From assembly GCF_048128805.1 (NCBI RefSeq), contig NC_136002.1, positions 29,874,152 to 29,938,151 on the forward strand: DNA of 64,000 bases. Direction: 5' to 3'. Of this stretch, positions 44,150 to 56,165 are shown piece after piece. This DNA comes from Centroberyx gerrardi. Taxonomy: Eukaryota > Chordata > Actinopteri > Beryciformes > Berycidae. Both the position numbers and the translations under genes were made by a program. Every line of letters begins with the position of its first letter. Positions within the stretch are counted from its first letter, which is position 1. The notes beneath the pieces are model-generated. The model saw only the letters and a list, made by a program, of their open reading frames with translations, was not told the DNA's origin and did no database searches.

Positions 44150-44528
44150 TCTGCATTCGGAAACTTCACACGTCGGCGGCCCCAAATGGCAACAAGAGAT
44201 AACTGTTTGAAGACTTTTGAAGATCCAGAAATCATGTAACATGAAGTCAGGAAAAGTACATTTTATCTTCTTAGTGGCTGGAGAGAGTACAGTCCAACTT
44301 TCTGCTGATTAGGAGACACTTTTGTATTTCGATCTTAAGTTTTGATTTGCCTCTTCCTGTGTGAGAGAAGATTTCCTGCCAGAATTTCATTTGGGCAAAC
44401 AGAGCGAATCTACAGCGTCTATATTAAGTGATGATGGGACGATCTTCTGTGTTACACCCCTACTTTGTATTTAAGGTTGATGGGACAGGTGCATTTTTAC
44501 ATAAACAACTTGCCTACAGCAGCTTTAA
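44150..44528. mobile_element. MITE family D, copy 2
   Basis: Shares CCAAATGGCAACAAGAGATA, AACTGTTTG, AGATCCAGAAATCATG, GCATTTTTACATAAACA and the closing CTTGCCTACAGCAGCTTTAA with the 38445 copy. The left terminus is eroded. Confidence 0.6.
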
Positions 44529-45154
44529 ATAGTTCAGTATCCACCTTTACTGCATCTACCTTACCCAAAGTCCTCCTACTCCTCTTGCTGACAGCTTGCT
44601 GTATTCACTTCTCAGTCTGCCTCGTGTCTTTCTCTGACTGTCCACCTCCTCATAACTCATGCAATTTCCTAACGGATGAAAGGCCAGTTTTAATTAACCG
44701 TCTTTACAGGCAAATACGCCTCATTCTGCTTAGCTTCCGTTCAGCTTCAAACAAAGCCGAGATGGAGAGCCGCTCAGACAAAGACCTGCAGCTGTTTGCA
44801 CAGCCAGAGGTAAAGAGCTGATAAATGCTATAGGTTCATTTCCAAAACACTATAAATACATTAAAAAAAAACACATTACGTGAAGCTCATCATTCAATAT
44901 TTCTAAAATATAGTGAATTCAGTCTGTAAAGCTGCTATGTTGGGTTGACAACTAAGGACTTACAGTTATATACAAGCCTTCAGAAATTGCCATAATTAGT
45001 TTTGAACTTGTACAATCAATCATTTTGTAAGAGAAGGTGTAAGTTGTTTTGTATGGCGATCTCACTGTGGAACAAAACCTGTCAAATTCTAGGTTCATTT
45101 AACTTCCTCTGGTGAGTTATGAGCCTACAGTATTAGTTCAGTGATAGTGCTGCT

Positions 45155-45215
45155 GAGAGAGAGAGAGAGGGAGAGAGAGAGAGAGAGAGAGGAAAAAGGA
45201 GAGAGGGAGAGAGAG
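45155..45215. repeat. (GA)n microsatellite
   Basis: GA repeats with GGGA interruptions. Confidence 0.85.
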
Positions 45216-45295
45216 GCTATAATGCTTTGTTTAATTTGTAACTGCACTACATATTTACATATTTTAAATATGTAATATCTAAATCTAAAAAAAAA

Positions 45296-46145
45296 ATGTA
45301 CCTGTATTGCATTATGTTACCTAAAAGAATAATGTATTCAGATCACATACTTAGAGGTAAAATGAGAGGATTACTTCTGGGAATACTTTAACTGAAAGTA
45401 ATCAGAATACATTACTGAGTTTAATGTCTTGGATTATGTTACTGATTACAGTGTTGATGAGGTAACTAGTAACTGCAACTTTGCTGGAAATATTCTTCTA
45501 TCATGAGTTCTGTGTCAATCAATTTAAGAGTGAAAAAAAAAAAAGAAAGTCTTCAATTCAGTAACTCAGAATGTGAACAAAGCCAGAGGTGGGTGACTGT
45601 GTTTCAACAGGGGGCGCCACACTGCAGCTGCACATCTGGGGTCTGAGACGTCTGCAGACAGGACTGATGGTCAGTGTTGGTCAGTGTAATCACATTACTT
45701 TTCCCTGTAACGGAGCAAAACAAGGCATTACTCTTCCAAATTCAGTAATACAGCTACCGATCGAACAGATCGGTCGGTACCTGCGTTTCATTCTTCAGCC
45801 TCTTTAACTTCTTTATTGGTGTAATATCTACGAAAGATTCCCCTCGTCTTCTGCTGCCTTCAAGTCATGTTGGAAATATCAGAATCGCAGCAGAGAGACG
45901 CGGTAAAGAGCGGTAAAAACTACTCAGAAAGTTTGAATTTAACGCTGTAGGCTCTGTCTTCATTAAAATGCTTAAAAGAAAGATTTAGTGTCTGTCATTA
46001 TTTAGATTCTTCTGCTGTAATGTGGCTTCGGTCGACAATATTTATCGGCCCAATGAACACAGTAAGTCTCGCTCAATCGTTTCAGGGTGTAACACAAAAG
46101 TAATGTAACGAGGAGTGTAACTAATTAATAATGTAATTGATCACT
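45296..46145. repeat. Dispersed repeat remnants ('GTAACT/AGTTAC' type)
   Basis: GATTACTTCTGGGAATAC, ACATTACTTTTCCCTGTAAC and AAGTAATGTAACGAGGAGTG are phrases of a fish repeat rich in TTACTTTT and AGTAAC. Another portion is at 47040-47460 (GTAACTAGTAACTT, CAAGTTACTTTTAATA). A family C left end lies at 45849. Boundaries are not resolvable by eye. Confidence 0.4.
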
Positions 46146-46330
46146 TTTTTCCAGGGAAGGGAGGGGCAGTTCGGTGGTGAACACGGCGGCTGGGATCGCC
46201 CGTTAAAAAAACGTGGAATGTGCCTTTATAAGAAGGTGTGGGCAAATGTTTCTGCTTCCTTTTGTTGGTGGTGAAACCTGCCGTTTGATAAGAAAGAAAG
46301 GGCCAGACTGGAAAAGAATTCCAAGATTAT

Positions 46331-46332
<2 letters not shown>

Positions 46333-46399
<67 letters not shown>

Positions 46400-46511
46400 T
46401 TACTCTCACCATTCAGTCTGCTGTATTAAGGAAATGGTTATTATTTTGCAGCATTTCAAAAGTCTGCATCATACTATTACAATATTTCTAAGTGTTTATT
46501 TCCACTCCTAG

Positions 46512-46551
<40 letters not shown>

Positions 46552-46708
46552 CCATGGAGAGTGACCCAGAATATACCAGACAGTTTTATGTTTTTTACAG
46601 CGACAGAGGCAGAGATATGGTGAGGCTGTAAAACTCACTTCCGCAGTATAGATCCCTTCTTTTCCTACAGTATGGCTTAAGTTACACTCACACACACACA
46701 CACACACG

Positions 46709-46740
<32 letters not shown>

Positions 46741-46751
46741 CACACACACAC
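46333..46751. repeat. Cluster of CA/GT microsatellites
   Basis: (CA)n 46333-46397, (GT)n 46512-46549, (CA)n 46688-46751 with CACG interruptions. The first and second are inverted relative to each other. Confidence 0.9.
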
Positions 46752-47886
46752 CTACCATCCAAACTCTCCCTCTTTCTTGTCTTCTGGTGTATTTCTGTAT
46801 TTCTGACAGCTATAATTGATTGATGGATGTGTTATCAGAAGAAAACAGACTGTAAAATAATCACAACAGAGTTTAAACTGCATGTCAGTAATCAAAATGA
46901 CATTGAAAGTTCTTCAATTTTGCAAAAATGACTCTTACTTTAGTTGACAGAATCAGTGTAGAGTTACATAAAGTATGGCAGAGAGGAAGGACAAGACGAT
47001 CAGCTGGCTTTAATGTCAGTTTCACATGGTCCAGTACTCAAATTACTTTTTTGTAGTAACTAGTAACTTAGCGTGTTACTTTTTAAAATTTTCTATTACT
47101 TTCATATTGTTTGTTTGTTATTTTTTGGTTAAAAAAAAAACTATAAAAAAGTGAAAATCCTGCAACATCTGGTGCAGACAACATGCTGCTAATTGAAAAA
47201 ACTCAATCCAAGTCTGCATGATATAAATGATATAAATGATATAAATGGGTTTGGTTCACTGGTTTAAAAACAGAGCAACAGTCTTGCATTGCATTTTGAA
47301 ATAATAATCGACAACAGCAGGTTTTTAAAGTGGGGAATGCAAAAGTACTCTAACAAGTTACTTTTAATAAAGAGTAACTTTAAAACGTAACAACTTACTT
47401 TTTAAGGTAAGTACGGAAGTAAAGTAACAAATTACTTGAAAAGAAACTTTTCCCAACATTGCTAAAATGTAGAATGTACTGTGTATATTGCTGTGAGCAC
47501 ATTGTTTTGCGTCAGCCTGCTGCCTCCTGACGTCAGGACAGTTCCTCCGTACCTTCACCAGCTTTCTGAAGAAGAGGAGACTGATTAACATGCGATAACA
47601 AATTATTTTCCTCCTGGAGGCTCATTCAGACTGTAGGTGTGTTTCTGAGCCCAGTGACTCACCAGCTCTCTCTGCCTGAGCTCATAATTAACAGCACTTC
47701 CTGTTTTTCTCAGTGTAGTTCTGCTTAAAGGGGCTTTTCACCCACAATGCATCACATCTGAACTGACTTCTCCCCCACTGATTCTCCAACAAACATTCTT
47801 GCGATGGTCTTCAGGTCATCAGATAGTTGGGTGTATTGTTTTTTTTAAATTTGTATTCCAATAAAAATCCCTCTTCACTGATGATA

Positions 47887-48595
47887 TAATGGTTCTCAAA
47901 GTGGGGTCTGGGGACCACCGGGGGTCCTTGAGGGGATTCCAGGAGGTACAATAGGCCCTTTTCACATCGTCATGGTAACAACTTCCATGCTGAGAGACCG
48001 GTGCATCACAACTTTCTGTGGCAACTTTCTTTTTCCGACTTATTGACAAACCAATCCAACAAAGACAGCAACACAACAAAATTGTAATGGTTACTAGCAC
48101 TAGATACATAATGTATAACGATATGCAAATGAGGTGATGACTGCCAAGAGATGACAAAACTCTGCTTCATAATGGAAGAGGGAACTTAAGTTGAAGAACT
48201 TGTAGCCTTTCTCTAGTTTAGATCCAGGAGTCAATGAAAACAGTCTTTGCACTTGACCAATGTTAATGTTGGACAGCTGTTACCATGACGGAAGCTGTTA
48301 CCATGACGACGTGAAAAGGGCCTATGAGGAATAATTTAATTTCACTAGAATTTAATTCTCTAGAAAGTTTGCCAATTAAGGAATGTAATCAGAATGACTG
48401 TTCTGATCACAGGTTTCACTCTCATCACTGTCATATCTTTATGTACAGTACAACCCTAACAATAACCCTAAATCAGTACAACAAAACTCCCCCCATATGG
48501 GGGATCCCCGGGATAAAATGGTTTCAAATTTGGGTCCGAGGCCTAGTGTGTGTCTGTTTGGGGGTCTGTGACATGAAAATGTTTGAGATTCACTG
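47887..48595 (+). mobile_element. hAT-like element (copy 3) split by a nested MITE
   Basis: It begins AATGGTTCTCAAAGTGGGG with GGGGACCACCGGGGG and ends GTTTGAGATTCACTG, the inverted terminus. The outer element is interrupted at 47952-48324. No transposase remains. Confidence 0.7.
47952..48324. mobile_element. Inverted-repeat MITE nested in the hAT-like element
   Basis: TAGGCCCTTTTCACATCGTC, then ATGGTAACA, at the left; TGTTACCATGACGACGTGAA, then AAGGGCCTA, at the right. The termini match over about 35 bp with two differences. The copy at 30246-30345 shows the same host sequence without this insertion. Confidence 0.8.
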
Positions 48596-48779
48596 CACTT
48601 TAAACACCCTAAAACTATATTTAACCATCAGTATTCCTCCATTACAGTAGGCAGTGCTATGCTTTCATTTCACTGAGTTGTGTTTGATAAGAGAACTGAC
48701 CAAACCAAATGATTCTGTGCAAGACTTGTTTACTCTTTTAGGAAATATTTGAGGTTATGTCAATAATACACCAGCTGTG

Positions 48780-48985
48780 TTTTCTTTTTTTTTTTCTTTG
48801 GTAAAATGGCCGCTTAAGGTCGGAGCTTGGCTATATGGGTCAGTGTAAAGGACCAACACCTAGCCGTGCTGCTAATGGCTGCTGGTGATCCTATTGGCTG
48901 CATAACATCTTTATGGTGGCTTTGTCATTCAGACTGCAAGACTTTAACATTGGCATTTTTTATTTTTTTTTACAATTACATCTCA
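48780..48985. other. Non-coding, AT-rich with poly-T
   Basis: Poly-T at about 48786-48796 and 48958-48970. No feature recognised. Confidence 0.3.
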
Positions 48986-48987
48986 CC

Positions 48988-49800
48988 CAGTGCTCGAAGT
49001 GGGCCGGTGTACGGTACTCATCGGTACACAGTACCGGCACTCTTTGGTGTACCGTGACTTTTTCTTGCGCACCGGCACTTCTCAAACGCTGCCGGTACTC
49101 TTTTCTACCCTCTCCCAATCAGGATCTCTCGATTCATGGCCCTAAATAAACTACATTACCCAGGGGGCACGGCGTGACGGAAATCGGATCGCCTGTTCCG
49201 CTCTCGCCTGTCTGCTTTTCCCTGTCGGCGGCTAGTGGAGCGTCAGTAACGTCTCAAGAATGAGGGAATAAAGCTGCATTCCACTGTACTCTGAACTCGG
49301 AGAAAAACGACTTCCAACACGGAAAAGTGCAAAGGAACGGTCGTTCAAGTCGTAGTTCCCAGTCGGAAAGTCGGACAAAATTATTTCCGTCCAAGTTGTC
49401 CGACATACACACAGCTGATGTCACAGCATCAATTTGTACTTAATAAAACTTGATTTTACTTGATATGTAGTTTTTGTGTTATGAAAACGTCTTGTAACAC
49501 TTGACTTGCGCTTCGTTAGTAGATAGAAGTCTTTGCTGTATGAACTCGCCTGCTAACGTAACTAGAGCTGTCAGATAGCTTAACGTTAATGGGCAAAGGC
49601 TGTTGCGTCCATGTTTTTCCGAGAAGACGCGCTGGAACGCATTTAGATCGGAGGTCGGTAGTCCCAAATCGGAACTACCGACCTCCGACTTCCAATTGAA
49701 TGCACCATAAGAACCGAGTTCTTGTTGTATTGGATGGTTTCCGAATTGAAGAGGAGATCCTAATGATTCTTAATGGGCCTTACTGTAAAGTGATGGTCTA
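48988..49800. mobile_element. Composite repeat with strong internal hairpin
   Basis: It starts CAGTGCTCGAAGTGGGCCGG, a hAT-like terminus, followed by repeated CGGTAC phrases (CGGTGTACGGTACTC, ACAGTACCGGCACTC). A second unit, GCTGCATTCC to AATTGAATGCACC (49272-49707), appears nested in it and contains a 15-bp perfect hairpin (49648-49688). The exact right edge of the outer element is unclear. Confidence 0.45.
49648..49688. repeat. Perfect 15-bp inverted repeat (hairpin)
   Basis: TCGGAGGTCGGTAGT pairs exactly with ACTACCGACCTCCGA across an 11-base loop. Confidence 0.9.
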
Positions 49801-49809
49801 CCAGGTACG

Positions 49810-50640
49810 CCAACACAAACTTGCCAGAGTTTTAAATGCAGTTTGGTGCAACGTCCTCTCTAAGAGATGGAACGGCTAATCAACGGTTCGGTACTTTATG
49901 ACAAACTTTCCTAACATGTAAGTCTTTAAAGGAGAGAGATGCTGATGAAACAGCAGTCAAAGAACCTGACAACGAATAACCGTGTTCGTCCTCCCAAAAA
50001 TGTCTAGCGCTTGCTGAATGTACGCTACCATCAAATATTCAATCAGATAATATAACATAACTGTCTACTGTTTCTTTAGAATAGACTATTTGGTTAATCT
50101 AACACAGCAGTATATCTCTTGACTGAATTCATTGCCACTTGCATAACTAGGCTACTCTGTAATTTTTTTTCTATAACTCCCTCTTCTATCCGTGTCTGTG
50201 TCTGTTGTGTGAGTCCTTGGATGGCTGGTCAATTATTTTTTACTCTAATAATTGAAATGGTTGTCTCCTTGATGTGAACATCAGCAATATCTCCTAGTAT
50301 CTTTAATTCCCTGTAGAAATTCAAAATGTAATACTTAATGATTTGCTGACACTGGCCGATATAGCTACAAGCCAAATGTGAATAAGGGGAGTATCGGCAC
50401 TTAATTTTTTCCACTTTTTTCCACCGATCTCACCACCTTAACATCAGAAGGGCCAAAACCCCCATGCTGCTGGGTGTTGAGATTTTAAAATGTAATTTCT
50501 TCCACAGTTTTATGTGCCATTGTAAATGTATTCTGACTTTTCCTCAATAATTTGGGCTTTTACTGTAATGCCTGCGCTTTTAGAATAAAAACAAAAATCA
50601 ACTTAGAAAATAATGTATACGCAGACAGTTTTGACAATTT
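49810..50640. other. Non-coding stretch
   Basis: AT-rich DNA, no exon chain or clear repeat termini seen. Confidence 0.4.
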
Positions 50641-50650
50641 TCTCCACATA

Positions 50651-50885
50651 CTGCTGTTGTTAGGAGGAAACCATGTAACTCCAATTTGAGTGATTTTCAT
50701 GTTTGAACTTTTTAAGTTGTAGGATTAGATGTTCCTCTATGGGATGAGAAAATTCCCCGGCCTCTCGCTTTTTAAACCCTTTCAAAACTTATTGGATAAA
50801 CTGAGAAATGCATTGTGGTCAAGCTAAAACCAAGGCTGTTCTTTTAGTTCCTGAGAAGGTGAAATTTTGGAGATACAAATGACAC
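50651..50885. mobile_element. MITE family A, copy 2
   Basis: CTGCTGTTGTTAGG, GGAAACCATGTAACTCC, GTGATTTTCATGTTTG, CTCTATGGGATGAGAAAAT, ACCCTTTCAAAAC and TTTTGGAGATACAAA follow the same order as the 850-1054 copy. Confidence 0.65.
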
Positions 50886-51263
50886 ATTGGCACACAGAAG
50901 GTTAATATCTATATCTATCAATAACTGGATGGCCGCCATTAAAACTCTATTACTAACGTCAGACATGATTACTCACTTGCCCTCAGAACAAACAATGACT
51001 CCTCTGTTTTTTGCCTGCCGCTGACACAACTTTAAGGAAGCTAAACGTCCCGTCCTGTGATCCAGGCTCATTAGTAAAACATACTGGTACCGTCATAAAA
51101 AAGACCCACGGCCCACATTGGGGACAGACCCGTAGTTTTAGAAACCCTGCTGTAGGCTGAAGGGCGGTTTGTTCACACACAGGTTAGTACCTGATGTACT
51201 GCTGACTGACTCACATCCTCCTGCTCTGTTCTGCACTTCATTAGTCATTCACTATTGATCTGT

Positions 51264-51266
51264 TGT

Positions 51267-51309
<43 letters not shown>

Positions 51310-51438
51310 ATGAACCCATAGTATTAAGTTTGAACACAAGTCTCTGTCCCTCTGTTCCATCTTTGTCTTTGTATCCTTGTCTTTCCTCCTCTCCCTCTCT
51401 CTCTCTCTCTCTCTCCCTCTCCCTCTCTCTGTCTCTCG

Positions 51439-51505
<67 letters not shown>
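51264..51505. repeat. (CT)n and (CA)n microsatellites
   Basis: CT run 51264-51306, CT-rich 51390-51455 and CA run 51453-51504. Confidence 0.9.
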
Positions 51506-51507
<2 letters not shown>

Positions 51508-51599
51508 CTTCCAGGATCTTGGGTGAGCCAGTCATCTGTGCAGTTAAAGGATGTAGAGGAGGAAGTGAAGTGGAGCGACTGTTCCAGGCAGCTGTAATC

Positions 51600-52012
51600 C
51601 AGTCAACACCTGACTGGCTGACTGACTGACTGACTGGTTTACTGACAGACTGACTTTCTCACTCACTGACGGTCTGACAGATTGACAGACTGACTGTCTG
51701 GTTTACTGACTGTCTCTCTGACTGACTGACTGACTGACTGACTGACTGACTGACTGGTTTACTGACTGTCTCTCTGACTGACTGACTGACTGACTGACTG
51801 ACTGGTTTACTGACTGTCTCTCTGACTGACTGACTGACTGACTGACTGACTGACTGACTGGTTTACTGACTGTCTCTCTGACTGACTGACTGACTGACTG
51901 ACTGACTGGTTTACTGACTGTCTCTCTGACTGACTGACTAGCTGGTTAACTTACTGGCTGAGTGGTTGACTGTTGACTGACGGACTGGTTAACTGACTGA
52001 CTGACTGATTGG
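51600..52012. repeat. (TGAC)n higher-order tandem repeat
   Basis: TGAC tetranucleotides are interrupted at regular intervals by GGTTTACTGACTGTCTCTC. GGTTTAC recurs at 51700, 51756, 51804, 51860 and 51908, spacings 56, 48, 56 and 48, so the true period is a 104-bp dimer. The right end degenerates. Confidence 0.9.
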
Positions 52013-52046
52013 GTGGAGAGGCAGGCTGGCTCCATTAGCCTTAAAG

Positions 52047-52048
<2 letters not shown>

Positions 52049-52079
<31 letters not shown>

Positions 52080-52107
52080 CACACACACCTACACACACAC
52101 ACACACC
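52049..52107. repeat. (CA)n microsatellite
   Basis: Interrupted CA run (AAACAC, CCTACAC). Confidence 0.85.
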
Positions 52108-52629
52108 TGGACACACCTAGCTGTCCCAGCGCAGTGTGCCACAACAATAACATTCCTTCCAGGGAAGAAAGAAGTTGCTCAACTCCTGACATTTGATAAC
52201 ATTTTATGGACGTCTGCGCCGTCTGAATACGATATACCATATCCCTATGAACGTCTGTCGCCATGGCAACAAACTCTGTTCCTTCTATAGATAAGGCTTT
52301 GCATCCACATTCAACTGGTGCAGGTTCAACATTCAAATAAGGGAAATTAAAAACAAAAAAGTTTGCCTCTTTCATTGCTGTTGCTTCTCCTTTCAGCTCA
52401 TGTTTGCAGTTGGCCTGCATGCTTGAATGATATGTTTAATATTTTCATATGAAACTTTTTGTACGCTGCGTTCTTGGCCAGGGCTCAGTTGGGAAAAAAA
52501 AAAAAAAGTACCTGGATCCTACAGGATATAACACGGTGGTGAGAATGAATAAAATGAAAATAAATTGATTTTGACAGTAAGCCAGTTCACCCCCCCACCC
52601 ACGCCTCTCTGGGCTGGACTTGGTGACCG

Positions 52630-52830
52630 AGGCAAGGGGGGGGAGAGGGGGGGGGGGAGATCTGGGTGACAATGCCGAGAAGGGGAGGGGTGGGGGGGGT
52701 GGGGGGGGTGGGGGGTGCAGGGCAAAAGAACAGGCTGTTCTGCCACAGGTGAAGGCTGATAGATAGATAGTGGACTGGGGGTCAAAGAGTGAGGTGGGGG
52801 GGGTTGTGGGGGCGGTTGTGGGAGGGTGTG
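52630..52830. repeat. G-rich tract with quadruplex potential
   Basis: Multiple runs of 5-11 G within 200 bases (52636-52659, 52681-52716, 52794-52812), separated by one to three bases in places. Confidence 0.85.
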
Positions 52831-52974
52831 GTTGGGGCAGTTACACTCTTAAAAAGGATGTGGTGTCACTCAAAACACATCCTGGTGTCTGGTTTGGGAC
52901 GACGCTTCAGATTTGCGCTTCTTCTCAACGCTAAATATCTTCATGACAAGATACACTGAAACAAAATCTGTTGT

Positions 52975-53285
52975 CAGGAGGCCGTGGGAGCATTTAGGAG
53001 GCAGTATAGGGCAGTTAGGAGGCAGGAGGGGCAGTTTGTGAGATGTTGGAGAGGTGGAAGGGGCAGTTTTAAGATGTTGGGGGGGTAGTTAGGAGGTGGA
53101 ATGGGCAGTTTTGAGATGTTGGGACAAGTTAAGAGATAATGGGGGAAGTTAGGATGAGAGCAATTAGTAGCAATTAGTAGGTGGTGGGGGCAGTTTGGAG
53201 CTGGAGGAGGCAGTCAGGACACAGTAGAGGCAGTTAGGATACAGTAGAGGCAGTTAGGGCAAAGTGGAGGCAGTTAGGAGCTGGA
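52975..53285. repeat. Degenerate 'GGCAGTTAGGAGG' minisatellite, left part
   Basis: Units like GGGCAGTTTTGAGATGTTGG and GAGGCAGTTAGGA recur every 20-35 bases with variable spacing. The array resumes after the SINE at 53625-53765 (TAGTTAGGAGGTG, GGGCAGTTAAGAGATG). Confidence 0.7.
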
Positions 53286-53290
53286 GGGCC

Positions 53291-53608
53291 ATTTTTTTTT
53301 ATTTTTTTTTGTATACTTTATTATCCCCGTGGGGAAATTTGTCGTCTGCATTTGACCCATCCTATACACACACCAGGAGCAGTGGGCAGCCGCAGTACAG
53401 CGCCCGGGGACCAACTGACAGGAGTATTAACCCTAACATACATGTCTTTGATGGTGGGAGGAAACCGGAGCACCCGGCAGAAACCCACACAAACACGGGG
53501 AAGAACATGCAAACTCCACACAGAAAGGACCTGGGACAGACCGGGGTTCAAACCCAGGACCTTCTTGCTGTGAGGCAACAGTGCTAACCACTGAGCCACT
53601 GTGCCGTC
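53291..53608 (-). mobile_element. tRNA-derived SINE inserted in a minisatellite
   Basis: On the minus strand GGCACAGTGGCTCAGTGG resembles a tRNA A box (TGGCTCAGTGG) and GGTTTGAACCC a B box, about 50 bases apart. The body ends near CCCCACGGGGATAATAAAG followed by an A-rich tail (T-rich at 53292-53310). It is a complete-looking fish SINE of about 310 bp. It is not a functional tRNA, because no cloverleaf can be drawn. Confidence 0.65.
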
Positions 53609-53837
53609 TAGGTGATAGAAATAGGATGTAGGAGGTGAAGGGAGTGGTTGGTAGGTGGTAGTTAGGAGGTGTGTGGGGGGGGGGGGGGGGGGGCAGTGAG
53701 GTCACAACAGGGGCAGGGGTTAAGTGGTAGAATGGGCAGTTAAGAGATGGCGGGGTAGTTAAGAAGAGAAAAGAATAGAGATAGAAGGTAGTTGCTTAGA
53801 GTGGATAGGAAAGGGTGACTGGGTGTCAGAGAGAGAG

Positions 53838-53838
53838 A

Positions 53839-53872
<34 letters not shown>

Positions 53873-54055
53873 AGTGTAGGTCAGATAGAGCAGGTAACTT
53901 ATTACCCAGTCCGGTCGAACGAGGTCTGTGTGTGGGAGGAGGGGGGAACAAGAGGAGGGGGGGGGGGAAAGGAGGAGAAAATAAGAGAAAAGGAGGAGAA
54001 GAGAGGGGATAAGAGGAGAGGAGAAGAAGAGGGGGAATAGGAGGAGGGAGGCGGT
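53838..54055. repeat. GT run and purine-rich tract
   Basis: (GT)n 53839-53864. A purine-only-like stretch (GGAGG, GAAAAGGAGG) runs 53935-54050 with few pyrimidines. Confidence 0.8.
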
Positions 54056-54059
54056 CCCC

Positions 54060-55085
54060 TCTGAAATATTGATCCTCATTAGTCCGACCCCTAAAGCTTC
54101 CAGCTCTAAACTTTACTCCCTGACAGAATGTGAAGGATTTCCTCTGCTCCGTTGTGTTTGAAGCAGCTTTTGTTCAGTAAGACACAAACACAACAGACGG
54201 CTGAAGACAAGCTCTTTAAGAGGCTGAAGACTCTGCGGTTTGGACAAACAGGATTTGGTCGCTGTGGGTTTCAAATGACAGTGTAGCAACATGTTTGTAA
54301 TGAAATGAGAATGTGATTTAATTCAACTCTATCCCACTTAATTTGGGCATAATGTGAAAGATGCAAAACACCAGCAAGACATGCAAATGTCAAAATATTA
54401 ACACAGAGTTAAACAAACAGCACCAGTGCACTTCAAATATAGTCTTATAGACAATAAAATATATTATTACAGATCTAACAAGTGCAGTCTAAAATATGTG
54501 TGAGGTTAAGGTTTTTAAGTAGAATAATGTAGTGTCAATGACTGCTATTTCCACAATAGTAAGCAAATTTAAGGTTCAGGTTACTTCATCAGTGAGTTTA
54601 CTGACAACTATCCAGTCAGTTGAGGTGAAAAAAACCCAAAAAAAACTACAGCCGACCTGGCGCTTGATTCATTACCTACTTGAATAAATTCCTAATCTTA
54701 ATCTCCCATATCAGACTCCCTTCTGTCTCGGCCTCTAGAATGAGGAAGTGAAGCCAGAGCGCCGAGGTTAAAGGTGACTTTGGTTGTCAAGGCAACCTCT
54801 TTTAGGTCAGTATCGGGGGGTCTTATCAGCGCTCTCTCAACCTTTCTGCCTTTCTGAGCATCGGGATCAATATAAATCACATTCAAATTCCAGTTCACTC
54901 AATGATTGGACTAGACACTAGGCGATTAATTCATAGAACCCTCATTTAAAACCCCATAGTGATTGTATTGTGCTGCGTGTTTCTGTATGATGTTATGTTC
55001 TGTTCTGCAGTGCAGGTTGTTCTCTGTGTTGCATCATTTAGGGCATTTCAGTAGGGGAGAGAATTTCCCACTGTGAAATCAATAA
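54060..55085. other. Non-coding stretch
   Basis: Mixed DNA. A GC-balanced patch at 54700-54900 has an open frame on the minus strand, but no homology was recognised. Confidence 0.35.
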
Positions 55086-55092
55086 ACTACAG

Positions 55093-55419
55093 CTATGACT
55101 ACTGCTACTACTGTTACTGCTACTACTAATACTACTACTAATACTACTACTGTTACTGCTGCTACTACTGCTACTACTGTTACTGCTGCTACTAATACTA
55201 CTACTACTGCCACTACTGTTACTGCTGCTACTAATACTACTACTACTGCTACTACTGTTACTGCTACTACTAATACTACTACTACTGCCACTACTGTTAC
55301 GGCTGCTACTAATACTACTACTGTTACTGCTGCTATTACTGTTACTACTACTATTACTGCTACTACTATTGCTAGTAGCCTACTACTACTGCTACTACCA
55401 CTACTATTACTGCTGATAT

Positions 55420-55453
<34 letters not shown>

Positions 55454-55520
55454 GCTGCTTCTGCCACTACTACTATTATTACTGCTTCTATTACTACTAC
55501 TACTTCTATTATTAATGCTG

Positions 55521-55556
<36 letters not shown>

Positions 55557-55715
55557 TGACTATTACTATGACTATTACTAGGCCACTACTTCTATGACTA
55601 CAACTGTGACTACTACTACTATTTTTTATTAATATTACTACTACTACTGCTACCTCTACTAGTACTATCACTACCACCACTCCTACTAGTACTCCTATTA
55701 GTGCTATTACTGCTA
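55093..55715. repeat. CTA/CTG/TTA triplet array
   Basis: About 620 bp of ACT-ACT-GCT-ACT-type triplets. The block TACTGTTACTGCTGCTACTA recurs several times between 55150 and 55345, showing higher-order structure. Reading frames on both strands stay open only because the unit is three bases. Confidence 0.9.
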
Positions 55716-55977
55716 CTGCTTATTATGAAAGTGAGTGTATGCGACTGTGAATAGTGGGCATGTATGGTATTGTGTATTGTACAGCCTCCTCTGTTGCTTC
55801 TGTGTTTTTAACTTGAACTGCACTGACGCAAATTCCAGTCATCTCTGTTGACCTGGAGATCAAGTGCTGAGTCTATATTGCAGTTTAGTGGGTTAAATGA
55901 CTCTGGCACAGCTTCTCCCAGCCTCCAATAGGTGGCCTGCTGTAACGCCACCTTAACACAGTTACAATTAGTATCTA

Positions 55978-55984
<7 letters not shown>

Positions 55985-56017
<33 letters not shown>

Positions 56018-56165
56018 GCTCTCTTTCTTTCTATCTCTCTCTCTCTGTCCTTCCTGCTCTCTCAATTCAATTCTGTTCTGTTCAGTTGAACGTACTTCAT
56101 TGGCACAGCTATTGAAAATAAACAATATTACCAAAGTATTCAAATGCAGATAATAAAGCCTCTTT

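Noticed and set aside
53540..53606. tRNA gene
   Set aside because: A- and B-box-like motifs are present, but the sequence does not fold into a cloverleaf and continues into a SINE body with a tail.
55095..55680. Long open frames of Thr/Asn or Val/Leu repeats on both strands
   Set aside because: They follow from a triplet microsatellite (CTA/CTG/TTA); no start context, domain or splice support.
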